A stretch of DNA of 64,000 nucleotides from Fimadaptatus sp948467645 (GTDB taxonomy: Bacteria > Bacillota > Clostridia > Christensenellales > Aristaeellaceae), in NCBI GenBank assembly GCA_948467645.1, contig CAOKFD010000001.1, forward strand, positions 62,001 through 126,000. Reading direction: 5' to 3'. Below, piece by piece: positions 1 through 8,102 of the stretch (its first letter is position 1; each line of letters starts with the position of its first letter). A model generated the notes under the pieces. It saw nothing but the letters and a program-made list of their open reading frames with translations. It was not told the origin of the DNA and ran no database searches. The position numbers were made by a program, and so were the translations under genes.

Positions 1-688
1 GATGGCTGAACACCTGCTCGGGCGTGCCGTCCTCGCGGATAAGGCCGTCGCACATGTACACCACGCGGTTGCTCACGTCGCGCGCGAACGACATCTCGTG
101 CGTCACGACCAGCATCGTCATGCCGTCCTTGGCCAGATCGCGCATGACCGACAGCACCTCGCCCACCATCTCCGGGTCGAGCGCGGACGTGGGTTCGTCG
201 AACAGCAGCACCTCCGGCTCCATCGCCAGCGCGCGCGCAATTGCCACGCGCTGCTTCTGGCCGCCCGAGATCTGGCGCGGGCGCGCGTTTATGTAGGGCG
301 CCATGCCTACCTTTTCCAGATACATCATCGCGTTGGCGCGGGCCTCTTCCTTATTTTTGCCCAGCACCTTGGTCTGGCCCACAATGCAATTGTCCAGCAC
401 GGTCATGTTGTTGAAAAGGTTGAACGACTGGAACACCATGCCCACCTTGGTGCGGTAGGCTGCGGCGTTCACTCCACGCGCGAGCATGTTGTCGCCATGG
501 AAGTATATCGCGCCCGCCGTGGGAGTCTCCAGCAGGTTAATGCAGCGCAGCAGCGTCGATTTTCCCGAGCCGGATGCGCCGATTATCGAGGTCACGTCGC
601 CGGGCTTTACAGTAAAATCGATGTCACGCAGTACCACGTGCGCGCCGAACGACTTGGACAGGTGTTCCACTCTCAGCAGCTCGTCCAT
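1..688 (-). CDS. Polar amino-acid (probably lysine) ABC transporter ATP-binding protein, 3' end cut by window
   Basis: This is the cytoplasmic ATPase of an amino-acid importer of the GlnQ/HisP family. Reading from the ATG at 688, about 229 residues are visible, and only the last few residues lie outside the window. Walker A (GASGSGKS), the ABC signature (ISGGQKQR) and Walker B (LLFDEPTS) are all intact. The start lies 2 bases after the permease stop, so the genes form one operon of binding protein, permease and ATPase. The lysine riboswitch at the head of the operon points to lysine as the substrate. That specificity is inferred; the family assignment is secure. Confidence 0.93.
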   Translation of the reverse strand, partial: MDELLRVEHLSKSFGAHVVLRDIDFTVKPGDVTSIIGASGSGKSTLLRCINLLETPTAGAIYFHGDNMLARGVNAAAYRTKVGMVFQSFNLFNNMTVLDNCIVGQTKVLGKNKEEARANAMMYLEKVGMAPYINARPRQISGGQKQRVAIARALAMEPEVLLFDEPTSALDPEMVGEVLSVMRDLAKDGMTMLVVTHEMSFARDVSNRVVYMCDGLIREDGTPEQVFSH

Positions 689-690
689 GC

Positions 691-1557
691 TTACAGCCCC
701 CTGTTCTGCTGCCCGCTGAGCAGCTCTCTTTCCTTGCTGTGCTCGTCAAAATTGCTGCCCTTGCCGGGGTGGTTCAGCATACCGGCGGTGGGCGCAAGCT
801 GATCGGTGGTGGCCAATGTATAGCTGTCGTCGCCCGCCAGCTTCTTTTCCCACCTGCGCAGCAGCACCGATGCGATAAGCGTCATGCACAGATAGCCGGC
901 CATCTCGATCGCCGCCGACGGGAAGTACAGATAAGTCGCGCCTACGGCCGCGCGGTGCACCGCGAAGAAGTCGGTAAAGCCGATTATGAACATTACCGAG
1001 GTATCCTTTATGTTTATAATGAAGTTATTGCCCACCTGCGGCAGTATATTGCGAAGTGCCTGAGGCAGTATCACGTACATCATAGTCTTGAAGTGGGTCA
1101 TGCCGATGGCCTTTGCGCCCTCTGTCTGGCCGGGGTCGATCGAGAGTATACCGCCGCGCACGGTCTCGGCCATATACGCGCCGGTGTTGATCGACACGAC
1201 CAGCAGCGCCGCGCCCCACACGTTGGTGAACTTCATCGCCGCGTTAGTGAAGTACGGCAGACCATAGTATATGAACACGGCCTGCAGCACCATGGGCGTG
1301 CCGCGAAATACCTCGACATACGCGCGCACTATCGCGCGCACCGCCGTAAGCAGGCCGCGCTTCAGCGGCAGGTCATTTTTCGAGCACGGTATCGTCTGAA
1401 GCACGCCGCACACAAAGCCTATCACACAGCCTATCAGCGTCGCGGCCAGCGCCAGCAGCAGCGTGTTCGCTATGCCGTTTAGGTACGACCCCGCGTAATT
1501 TGACCACAGGCTTGCTATATCGCTTCCCAGCTTAGCCATAATGTCCACGCGTTCCAC
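691..1557 (-). CDS. Amino-acid (probably lysine) ABC transporter permease, HisM/GlnP family
   Basis: This is the integral membrane subunit that forms the translocation path of the importer. It has 288 residues, with a hydrophobic segment near residues 20-50 and several more downstream. The EAA-type loop that contacts the ATPase is visible as EGAKAIGM. The start may be the first ATG (1557) or the second at 1539, which gives MAKLGSD and is more usual for the family. It follows the binding-protein gene after an 83-base gap containing a stable hairpin, and it runs directly into the ATPase gene. Regulation is through the upstream lysine riboswitch. Confidence 0.93.
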   Translation of the reverse strand: MERVDIMAKLGSDIASLWSNYAGSYLNGIANTLLLALAATLIGCVIGFVCGVLQTIPCSKNDLPLKRGLLTAVRAIVRAYVEVFRGTPMVLQAVFIYYGLPYFTNAAMKFTNVWGAALLVVSINTGAYMAETVRGGILSIDPGQTEGAKAIGMTHFKTMMYVILPQALRNILPQVGNNFIINIKDTSVMFIIGFTDFFAVHRAAVGATYLYFPSAAIEMAGYLCMTLIASVLLRRWEKKLAGDDSYTLATTDQLAPTAGMLNHPGKGSNFDEHSKERELLSGQQNRGL

Positions 1558-1576
1558 TCCCCCTCAGCATGGTTAA

Positions 1577-1604
1577 GCTGCGCGGGGCAAATGCCGGGCG
1601 CAGC
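1577..1604 (-). promoter_or_regulatory. Intergenic hairpin between binding-protein and permease genes
   Basis: A 7 bp GC-rich stem (GCTGCGC/GCGCAGC) has an inner GGC/GCC pair and no U-tract. It sits just after the binding-protein stop codon. Such hairpins commonly protect the 3' end of the binding-protein message so that this subunit is made in excess. That role is an inference. Confidence 0.5.
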
Positions 1605-1640
1605 TCAGCCAGATAATGTATGTTTATTCAGTCAAGTAGA

Positions 1641-2492
1641 TTATTGACCCACGGGCTGAATCGCAATCGCCTCAGCCATCAGCTCGTTAAAATCGTCCTC
1701 AGTCATGGTGGACAGCACATTGTTTATCGCCTCAACCAGACCGGTATTGCCCTTGCGCACGGATATGCCTATGTTCACGTTTTCGGCGCGCTCCTCGTCG
1801 GTGAACTGGAAGTCGCCGTCGGTGCCCGAGAAGTTAAGTATCTTGAGATCGGGATATGCGGCCACAGCGCCCTGCGCGGTGGGCATATCGGTGCAGATGA
1901 AGTCAACCATGCCGGTTTCCAGCGCCATCAGCATTGCGGGCGCGGTTTCGGCCGCGGTCTGAATCTGAGCGCCCTGGATCTGGGGCAGGCACTGATCATA
2001 CCAGATGGTAGCGATCTGCGCGGTGCAGGTGCCGCCGCTCAGGTCGGAAATGGACTGCGCGTCCGCGAACTGGCTGTCGGCCTTGGTCACGCACACGATG
2101 GACGCGTAGAAGTACGGGCCGGCAAAGTCAACCTGTTCGGAACGAGCGGCGGTCATGGACTGGCCGGCGATAGCGGCGTCGATCATGCCGGTCTGAACCG
2201 CAGGCACCAGCGAATCCCAGTCGGAGCGCAGTATTTCGAGCTGCCAGCCGTTGGCCTCGCATATCTTCTTGGCGATCATTACGTCGTAGCCGTTGGCATA
2301 GTCGCTGGAGTCCTTTATCGGCACAGCGCCGTTGGAATCGTCGGTCTGAGTCCAGTTGTAGGGCGCGTAAGCGCACTCCATGGCGATGGTGAACACGCCG
2401 TCCTCAACGCCGGTCGGCTCGGAATCGGCCAGCGCGGTGCAGCAGGAAACCATCATCATTACGGCGGCGAGCAGAGCAAGTATCCTCTTCAT
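1641..2492 (-). CDS. Amino-acid (probably lysine) ABC transporter substrate-binding protein
   Basis: This is an extracytoplasmic solute-binding protein of family 3 (283 residues). The start at 2492 has a GGAGG box 8 bases upstream; an upstream in-frame ATG would begin inside the leader terminator. The N-terminus MKRILALLAAVMMMVSCC is a signal peptide. The MVSC box could be a lipobox anchoring the protein to the membrane, but it is not a perfect match. The two-lobed binding fold is suggested by FTIAMECAYAPYNW near the mature N-terminus and by VDFAGPYFYASI in the middle. It is the first gene of the lysine-riboswitch operon, which is the main reason to propose lysine rather than another polar amino acid. 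Confidence 0.92.
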   Translation of the reverse strand: MKRILALLAAVMMMVSCCTALADSEPTGVEDGVFTIAMECAYAPYNWTQTDDSNGAVPIKDSSDYANGYDVMIAKKICEANGWQLEILRSDWDSLVPAVQTGMIDAAIAGQSMTAARSEQVDFAGPYFYASIVCVTKADSQFADAQSISDLSGGTCTAQIATIWYDQCLPQIQGAQIQTAAETAPAMLMALETGMVDFICTDMPTAQGAVAAYPDLKILNFSGTDGDFQFTDEERAENVNIGISVRKGNTGLVEAINNVLSTMTEDDFNELMAEAIAIQPVGQ

Positions 2493-2522
2493 TGTAAATC
2501 CCTCCAAAGTATTTTCGGTTGT

Positions 2523-2569
2523 AAAAAAGCAGCCATGAACCATCTTTGTGCGGATGAGTTCATGGCTGC
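2523..2569 (-). terminator. Riboswitch-controlled intrinsic terminator
   Basis: A perfect 12 bp stem (GCAGCCATGAAC with GTTCATGGCTGC) is followed on the minus strand by six U residues. It lies between the lysine aptamer and the start of the binding-protein gene. This is the layout of a transcriptional attenuator: bound lysine would favour this hairpin and stop transcription. Confidence 0.9.
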
Positions 2570-2636
2570 AATATATCTCAATACATGCGCTCCACAGCGC
2601 CAAGATACTTTGAAGTCAATGATAGCTCTCCACAAT

Positions 2637-2785
2637 TAATGTGACAGTCCGTGAGATGTTATCCCCCGACCCAGGCGAACAGTCCCAGACAGGATATATT
2701 CACCTTCGGCGGCAGGCCCTTTCATCGGGCGGGTGTCTGCCCGCTGTTTCCGATTACTGATGCTTAAACCGCGCCTCTATCATTA
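2637..2785 (-). promoter_or_regulatory. Lysine riboswitch (L-box) aptamer
   Basis: The minus-strand leader carries the L-box landmarks in order: ATAGAGGCGCG, AGTA, GAAAGGG, GCCGAAGG, CTGGGACTG and finally GGACTGTCAC. The helix P1 ends TAATG (2781-2785) and CATTA (2637-2641) can pair. It lies between a consensus promoter and an intrinsic terminator ahead of an amino-acid ABC operon. The family match is by recognition of conserved blocks; a covariance-model search would settle it. No gene lies between 2493 and 2923. Confidence 0.9.
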
Positions 2786-2822
2786 CCGCCCGGGCGACGC
2801 CCCGGCGATGGTTCATGTATGG

Positions 2823-2851
2823 ATTGTACCACGCTTAAGCATCCGCGTCAA
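2823..2851 (-). promoter_or_regulatory. Sigma-A promoter of the lysine transporter operon
   Basis: On the minus strand TTGACG and TACAAT are separated by exactly 17 bases, about 40 bases upstream of the lysine aptamer. Both boxes are one mismatch from consensus. Confidence 0.8.
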
Positions 2852-2923
2852 GTACCAGGCGTGTAAAATGCACATTATGCGCATATTTATGCCCGCCGCA
2901 AAACCGTCGTATGCGGCGATGGC

Positions 2924-3268
2924 TTACGCCATCTTGTCTTCCATCTTGCGGCCACCGAGTATGTGAATGTGCCAGTGGTGTACGCTCTGGCACGCGTCGT
3001 CGCCGCAGTTGCTCACGATGCGGAATCCGGTCTTGTCCAGCCCCTCAGCCTTGGCGATCTGGGCGCAGGTGTGCATCAGCTTATCGCACATGCCCGCGGG
3101 CAGCTTATCGCTCTCCAGCACGCTGCTCACGTGGGCCTTAGGTATTACCAGTATGTGCACCGGGGTTTGCGGGTTGATGTCGCGGAACGCGAACACGTCC
3201 TCATCCTCATAAACCTTGTTGGACGGTATCTGACCCGCCGCTATTTTGCAAAAAAGGCAATCTTCCAT
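2924..3268 (-). CDS. hinT: HIT-family purine nucleoside phosphoramidase (HinT-like)
   Basis: This is a small cytoplasmic nucleotide hydrolase of the histidine-triad family (114 residues). The catalytic motif is HWHIH at residues 98-102, preceded by QSV and followed by the usual GG. C4 and C7 near the N-terminus are the zinc-type cysteines seen in many members. The start at 3268 is chosen because GGAGGT lies 7 bases upstream; the earlier in-frame ATG at 3283 overlaps that ribosome-binding site. It follows mtaB after a short gap and ends the transcript. The physiological substrate is not defined for most bacterial members. Confidence 0.93.
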   Translation of the reverse strand: MEDCLFCKIAAGQIPSNKVYEDEDVFAFRDINPQTPVHILVIPKAHVSSVLESDKLPAGMCDKLMHTCAQIAKAEGLDKTGFRIVSNCGDDACQSVHHWHIHILGGRKMEDKMA

Positions 3269-3301
3269 ATTTGGCACCTCCATATTATATTGCGCTTGGG
3301 A

Positions 3302-4579
3302 TTAGTCCCTTGCGCCGATTATAACACCTTCACAGATTTCGTCAAGGCGCAGATTCACTATCTCGCCCGGCTGACCCGGCGCGCGCACGCGCAGGTATTC
3401 GCGCGTGTAGCCTTCGCACACGCCCGGTTCGACTTCCTCCTCCAGCAGCACCTCGCGCACGCTGCCCAGCATCGAACGTTCGTATGCCTCGCTCAGGCGC
3501 GTACCCAGCTTAATCAGCTGACCCGCGCGCTCGTGCTTAACATTTTCAGGTACCTGTTCGGGCAGTTTGTCGGCCACGGTGCCGCTGCGGCGCGAATACG
3601 GGAATACGTGTATGCGCGCAAACGCAATCCGCTCCACGAACGCCAGCGTCTCGGCGGCCTCTTCTTCGGTTTCGCCCGGGAAGCCGGTCAGCACGTCGGT
3701 GGTTATCGCGCACTCTGGCATATATTTTCTTAGCAGCTCGACCGCGCGCGCGTATTCCTCGGACGTGTAGCGGCGGTGCATTCTTTTCAGCACGCCGTCG
3801 CTGCCCGACTGCATGGACAGGTGGAACTGGCGGCAGAGCTTAGGCATTTCGGAAAGGCGTTTGGCGCGCTCCTCGTTGACATAGTACGGTTCAAGCGAGC
3901 CCAAACGTATGCGCTTTACGCCCTCGACGCGGCCTACCGCGTCCAGCGCGTCGCATAGCTCGTAATCTGTGCCGCGCCCATAGCTGGTCAGATGTATGCC
4001 GGTCACGACTATCTCGCGATAGCCCGCCCCGGCCAGCCGCTCGGCTTCGGCGGCCACGTCGCCAAGCGCCATCGAACGCACCGGCCCACGCACGTATGGT
4101 ATCACGCAGTACGTGCAATAGCGGTCGCAGCCCTCCTGTATCTTCATCGTGGCGCGCGTCTTGCCCTCGTGGCTGTTTACTGTCAGCGGCTCAAACTCAG
4201 CGCCCTTCAGCGAATTTACCTCGATGAGGCATACGTTCTCGTCAATCGCCTTTTCAAGCAGCTCGACCACCTTGGCGCGCTTAGCCGTGCCCAGCACCAG
4301 CCGCACGCCCGGCAGGGCCACCCTGTCCGGGTCGCGCTGCGCCAGACATCCGGCCACGACGATCGCCGCTTCCGGGTTTTCACGGTGTACGCGGCGGATT
4401 ATCTGCACCGACTTTTTGTCGCCCGTGCCCGTCACGGTGCATGTATTTACCACATATGCGTCGGCGCGCTCGTCAAATTCGCACACCTGCCAGCCCGCCG
4501 CCTGAAAGCTTTCCAGCATGGCCTGGGTATCGTACTGATTGACCTTGCACCCCAGCGTATGAAACGCAACCCTTCTCAT
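3302..4579 (-). CDS. mtaB: tRNA t6A37 methylthiotransferase MtaB
   Basis: This radical-SAM enzyme converts N6-threonylcarbamoyladenosine-37 of tRNAs to its 2-methylthio form. The protein has 425 residues. The N-terminal UPF0004 domain carries C11, C47 and C78 for the second iron-sulfur cluster. The radical-SAM cluster cysteines are C151, C155 and C158 (CDRYCTYC). A C-terminal TRAM-like part follows (LLEEEVEPGVCEGYTREYLRV). The N-terminus HTLGCKVNQYDT is typical of MtaB rather than MiaB or RimO. The ATG at 4579 has a purine-rich GGAGGT box upstream. It is transcribed with hinT from a promoter in the gap after rsmE. Confidence 0.95.
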   Translation of the reverse strand: MRRVAFHTLGCKVNQYDTQAMLESFQAAGWQVCEFDERADAYVVNTCTVTGTGDKKSVQIIRRVHRENPEAAIVVAGCLAQRDPDRVALPGVRLVLGTAKRAKVVELLEKAIDENVCLIEVNSLKGAEFEPLTVNSHEGKTRATMKIQEGCDRYCTYCVIPYVRGPVRSMALGDVAAEAERLAGAGYREIVVTGIHLTSYGRGTDYELCDALDAVGRVEGVKRIRLGSLEPYYVNEERAKRLSEMPKLCRQFHLSMQSGSDGVLKRMHRRYTSEEYARAVELLRKYMPECAITTDVLTGFPGETEEEAAETLAFVERIAFARIHVFPYSRRSGTVADKLPEQVPENVKHERAGQLIKLGTRLSEAYERSMLGSVREVLLEEEVEPGVCEGYTREYLRVRAPGQPGEIVNLRLDEICEGVIIGARD

Positions 4580-4610
4580 TGCGACCTCCTTGGTTTATAT
4601 CACAAATGCA

Positions 4611-4616
4611 ATTATA
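4611..4616 (-). promoter_or_regulatory. Extended -10 promoter of mtaB-hinT
   Basis: A minus-strand TATAAT preceded by TG plus one base (TGATATAAT) lies about 32 bases upstream of the mtaB start. No good -35 box is seen at 17 bases, so this would be an extended -10 promoter. Confidence 0.45.
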
Positions 4617-4795
4617 TCACGATTCGCCGCGCGTTAGGTAGCGTCAATGTAAATTGGCTTATCGCAAGTTGGCATAGTCGGGCGATGGGGTTATCGGCGT
4701 ATGGGTAAGTCAGTGTTCATGCGCGCCCTGAACCGCATTCATCGGCTATACAGCCATAATCACAAGCAAAAACATGCCCTGCCTATACGAAGCAA

Positions 4796-4829
4796 AAGAC
4801 CGACTCTCCTTTTCGGAAAGTCGGTCTTA
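4796..4829 (-). terminator. Intrinsic terminator after rsmE
   Basis: A 10 bp stem (AAGACCGACT with AGTCGGTCTT) extended by a few inner pairs is followed by TTTTGC on the minus strand. It lies just past the rsmE stop, separating the prmA-rsmE transcript from mtaB. Confidence 0.8.
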
Positions 4830-4832
4830 CAA

Positions 4833-5570
4833 TCAAATATCCCCGCCCGTGTCGCCGAACCTGAGCATGGTCATTGCAATAGTTGCAATAGCCGCAGTTT
4901 CGGTGCGCAATATGCGCGGGCCGAGCGTCACCGGCAGTGCACCCGCAGTCTCGGCCTTTTCGGCTTCGGCCGCGTCTATGCCGCCCTCGGGGCCTATCAG
5001 TATGCCTATGTCGCGCGCGCCCGGCTCGATCGAATTAAGCCCGCGCCCGCGATGCAGTTCATACGGCATCAGCATCAGTTCGCGCGCACGCATGTCCTCA
5101 AGCGCCTTGGCAAAGTTCATCGGCATCTCAACCTCAGGCACCAGCGAACGACCGCATTGCTTGGCGGCCTCCATCGCGATGCGCTGCCAGCGGTCGCGCT
5201 TCTTCTGCGCGTCCTTGCCCTCGGCTTTGGCCACGCTGCGCGCCATGTTGACCGGCACTATGCGGTATGCGCCCAACTCGGTAGCCTTCTGAGTTATCAG
5301 GTCGAACTTGTCCAGCTTGGGCAGGCCCTGATACAGCGTCACGCGTATCGGGCTTTCATTTGATGGCATCTGCTCCATTGCGCGCACAATAGCCATCTGG
5401 CCGCTGAACGCAATTTCACAGCGCCACGCATTACCGCGCCCATCGAAGCATTCCACCTCGTCGCCCGCGCGCAGTCTGAGCACGCGCCCGGCGTGCTGGC
5501 TTTCCTCCGCGCCCAGTGCGCATTCAAAGTTATCACTGTCCGGCGCATCCGGCAAATAGAACCTGTGCAT
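4833..5570 (-). CDS. rsmE: 16S rRNA m3U1498 methyltransferase RsmE
   Basis: This SPOUT-class methyltransferase modifies N3 of U1498 in 16S rRNA using SAM (245 residues). It begins MHRFYLP, the usual RsmE start, followed by an N-terminal PUA-like domain (HAGRVLRLRAGDEVECFDGRG). The C-terminal knot contains GILIGPEGG and LGPRILRTETA, which form the SAM site. The ATG overlaps the prmA stop as TGATG, so the two genes are translationally coupled. The prmA-rsmE pairing downstream of dnaJ is a conserved Bacillota order. Confidence 0.95.
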   Translation of the reverse strand: MHRFYLPDAPDSDNFECALGAEESQHAGRVLRLRAGDEVECFDGRGNAWRCEIAFSGQMAIVRAMEQMPSNESPIRVTLYQGLPKLDKFDLITQKATELGAYRIVPVNMARSVAKAEGKDAQKKRDRWQRIAMEAAKQCGRSLVPEVEMPMNFAKALEDMRARELMLMPYELHRGRGLNSIEPGARDIGILIGPEGGIDAAEAEKAETAGALPVTLGPRILRTETAAIATIAMTMLRFGDTGGDI

Positions 5571-6517
5571 CAGCCTACCCTCTTAGAGCAGATCGCGACC
5601 CACTCGCCGCGCCTGCGTACTTCGCACACTTCATATCCGTCGCGCTCCAGCGCGTCCAGCACGTCCTGTTCGCGCTCGCGGATTATGCCCGAGCAGATGA
5701 ACGTGCCCTCGGGGCGCAGTACAGTGCCGATCTGACCCGCCAGCGATATAACCACATCGGCGATTATGTTGGCAATGGCCACGTCAAACTGCGCACCTTC
5801 GTCAACTGCGGAGAGCAGATCGCCATGCCTTACCGTAACCTGCTGACCGTTGCGGCGCGTGTTTTCGTCGGCGACGCGCACGGCAACGTGGTCTATGTCG
5901 GTTGCAAAGGTATCGCCCGCGCCCGACAGCTTGGCCGCGATTGCGAGTATGCCGGTGCCAGTGCCCACGTCGATCACACGGTCGCCGGGCTTTACGTACT
6001 TTTCGACCAGTTCAACGCACATACCAGTGGTTTCGTGCGTGCCCGTACCGAACGCCATGCCGGGGTCGATCTCAATCACGCGGTCGCCGGGCTGCGCGTC
6101 GTAATGCTCCCACGAGGGCTTGACAACCAGATGCTTGCCCGCGCGGAAGGGCTTATAATACTTCTTCCAGTTTTCCGACCAGTCCTGATCGTGCACGGTC
6201 TTTATGTCGCACTTCAGCGTACCCACGTCGAAGGGCAGCTCCATCGCGCGCACCTGCCTGAAATGCGCCTCCAACTGCGATACGGTGTCGCGGATGCGCT
6301 CGTCGTCGCCGAAGTAGCCGTGCACCAGCACGTCCTCGGGCATGTTGATGAGCACCTGCTCGTCGATCAGATCCCACTGTCCGGGCGCGCGCTGATTTTC
6401 GTTAAAGTCGTTCTTGTCCTCGATGCTTACGCCGGTGGTGCCCGCGTCGATCAATGCCTGTGACACTATGTCCGAGCCTTCGGTCGTGGTGTGCACCGTT
6501 ATTTCTACCCAATCCAT
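5570..6517 (-). CDS. prmA: Ribosomal protein L11 methyltransferase PrmA
   Basis: This SAM-dependent class I methyltransferase modifies L11 (315 residues). An N-terminal substrate-recognition domain (MDWVEITVHTTTEGSD) precedes the Rossmann domain. The SAM-binding loop is VIDVGTGTGILAI, with GMAFGTGTHETT before it and NIIADV after it; all three are signature blocks of the family. It lies between dnaJ and rsmE. Confidence 0.96.
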   Translation of the reverse strand: MDWVEITVHTTTEGSDIVSQALIDAGTTGVSIEDKNDFNENQRAPGQWDLIDEQVLINMPEDVLVHGYFGDDERIRDTVSQLEAHFRQVRAMELPFDVGTLKCDIKTVHDQDWSENWKKYYKPFRAGKHLVVKPSWEHYDAQPGDRVIEIDPGMAFGTGTHETTGMCVELVEKYVKPGDRVIDVGTGTGILAIAAKLSGAGDTFATDIDHVAVRVADENTRRNGQQVTVRHGDLLSAVDEGAQFDVAIANIIADVVISLAGQIGTVLRPEGTFICSGIIREREQDVLDALERDGYEVCEVRRRGEWVAICSKRVG

Positions 6518-6564
6518 CTTCTGCTCCTATCCGCCGCGCGTGCGGCCTTACAACTTACAATAAG

Positions 6565-6610
6565 GGCGCGTCTTAATCGCATTGCATCTTGTAAGCTTTT
6601 AAGACACGCC
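6565..6610 (-). terminator. Weak hairpin between dnaJ and prmA
   Basis: A 12 bp stem (GGCGTGTCTTAA with TTAAGACGCGCC, one G-U pair) is followed by CTTATT on the minus strand. The U-tract is poor, so it may be a leaky terminator or a processing site in the 160-base gap. Confidence 0.4.
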
Positions 6611-6678
6611 TGATAAAGCTTTTTAGGTTTAGCCTGCGCGCCACAGCCACGGCTCGCCGACCGCCTAAGCAATCATAA

Positions 6679-7815
6679 TCAGTTGGAGAATGCGTCCTTC
6701 ACGCGCTCAAAGAAGGACTTCTTGGCCTCGTACTCCTTGCCGGTGAGCGTTTCGTCGAACTGCCTCAGCAGCTCCTTCTGCTTATCGGTGAGCTTGCGCG
6801 GAATCTCGACGTTGACCTTGATGTACAGATCGCCCTTGCCCGCGCCGCGCAGGTTCTGTATGCCCTGGCCGCGCAGTCGGATGACCGTGCCGGGCTGGGT
6901 GCCCTCGGGCAGGTTATGCTTGATCATGCCGTTAAGGGTGGGCACGTCGATCTCGCCGCCCAGCGCCGCCTGAGTGAACGACACGGTAACGTCGCAGTAC
7001 AGATCATAGTTTTCACGCGTGAACAGCTTATGCGGCTTCACGGTCACGAATATGTACAGATCGCCGTTCTCGCCACCGCGCAGGCCGGGTTCGCCCTGCT
7101 TGCGGAGCGGTATCTGCATACCGTTGTCGATACCGGCGGGTATCTTGATGGTTATCTTACGATTCCTGCGCACGCGGCCGCGGCCGCTGCACTTGGGGCA
7201 GGGATCGTTTATAATTGTGCCCTGACCGTGGCACGCCTCGCACACGCGCACATTGCTTACGCGGCCGATTGGGGTATTGACGAAGGACTGCACCTGGCCG
7301 GTGCCGTGACAGGTGGGGCACTGCGTGGGCTGGGTGCCCTTACGCGCGCCGGTGCCGCCGCACTCCTCGCAGTTTTCGTCGCGGGTCACGCTGATTTCCT
7401 TTTCACAGCCGAATGCGGCTTCTTCAAATGTAATGGTCAGGTCATAGCGCAGATCGTCGCCGCGCTGCGGGCCGCGTGCGCGCTGACCGCCGCCGCCAAA
7501 GCCGCCGCCGAAGAACGCACTGAATATATCGTCGAACCCGCCGCCAAAGCCGCCGGTGAAATCGCCGTAGCCGCCGCCCGCGCCGCCTGCACGCGGGTCC
7601 TCATGGCCGAACTGGTCATAGCGCGCGCGCTTCTGCGGGTCGCTGAGCACTTCATACGCCTCGTTTACTTCCTTAAACTTGGCCTCACAATCCTTATCGC
7701 CGCCGTTCAGATCGGGATGGTACTTCTTGGCCAGAGTGCGATACGCTTTTTTTATCTCATCATCGGTCGCGGTCTTTGCCACGCCCAGCACTTCATAGTA
7801 ATCTCTCTTATCCAA
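6679..7815 (-). CDS. dnaJ: Hsp40 co-chaperone DnaJ
   Basis: This J-domain co-chaperone stimulates the DnaK ATPase and delivers unfolded clients (378 residues). The J-domain spans about residues 5-70 with HPD at 33-35. A Gly/Phe-rich linker follows (GGFGGGFDD). The zinc-binding region has all four CxxCxGxG repeats (CEECGGTG, CPTCHGTG, CEACHGQG, CPKCSGRG). Two beta-sandwich C-terminal domains complete a type I DnaJ. It lies downstream of dnaK but is separated from it by a strong terminator. Two TATAAT-like boxes occur in its own 5' region near 7890-7915, so it probably has its own promoter. No CIRCE was seen there. Confidence 0.97.
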   Translation of the reverse strand: MDKRDYYEVLGVAKTATDDEIKKAYRTLAKKYHPDLNGGDKDCEAKFKEVNEAYEVLSDPQKRARYDQFGHEDPRAGGAGGGYGDFTGGFGGGFDDIFSAFFGGGFGGGGQRARGPQRGDDLRYDLTITFEEAAFGCEKEISVTRDENCEECGGTGARKGTQPTQCPTCHGTGQVQSFVNTPIGRVSNVRVCEACHGQGTIINDPCPKCSGRGRVRRNRKITIKIPAGIDNGMQIPLRKQGEPGLRGGENGDLYIFVTVKPHKLFTRENYDLYCDVTVSFTQAALGGEIDVPTLNGMIKHNLPEGTQPGTVIRLRGQGIQNLRGAGKGDLYIKVNVEIPRKLTDKQKELLRQFDETLTGKEYEAKKSFFERVKDAFSN

Positions 7816-8028
7816 TGCCTTGAACCTCCGTATCGGGTGGGGTTATTCGAATATGTCGATCTGCCCCGCGAACCGGGGCCATGATGGATATTATACTATG
7901 CCGGTATTATACCAATTGTGTCATTAACTGAATATTAACCGTATGCCGGCTATTTCCAATCGTGCGCCAATAAACCAAGCGGCGCGCGCATCCGCCGACA
8001 TACAAATCTTGTGGAGTGCGCTCGCCGC

Positions 8029-8073
8029 AAAAAAGCTGCGCGGGCGCGAGCTCCAAGGAGCGCGCCCGCGCAG
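8029..8073 (-). terminator. Strong intrinsic terminator after dnaK
   Basis: A very GC-rich stem of at least 13 bp (CTGCGCGGGCGCG with its complement) is followed by CTTTTTT on the minus strand. It separates hrcA-grpE-dnaK from dnaJ. Confidence 0.9.
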
Positions 8074-8102
8074 TCTAACTACCGGGGTGGCAGTGTTATT
8101 TA

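Noticed and set aside
3567..4505. Short plus-strand frames over mtaB
   Set aside because: They are antisense to a gene with intact radical-SAM motifs.
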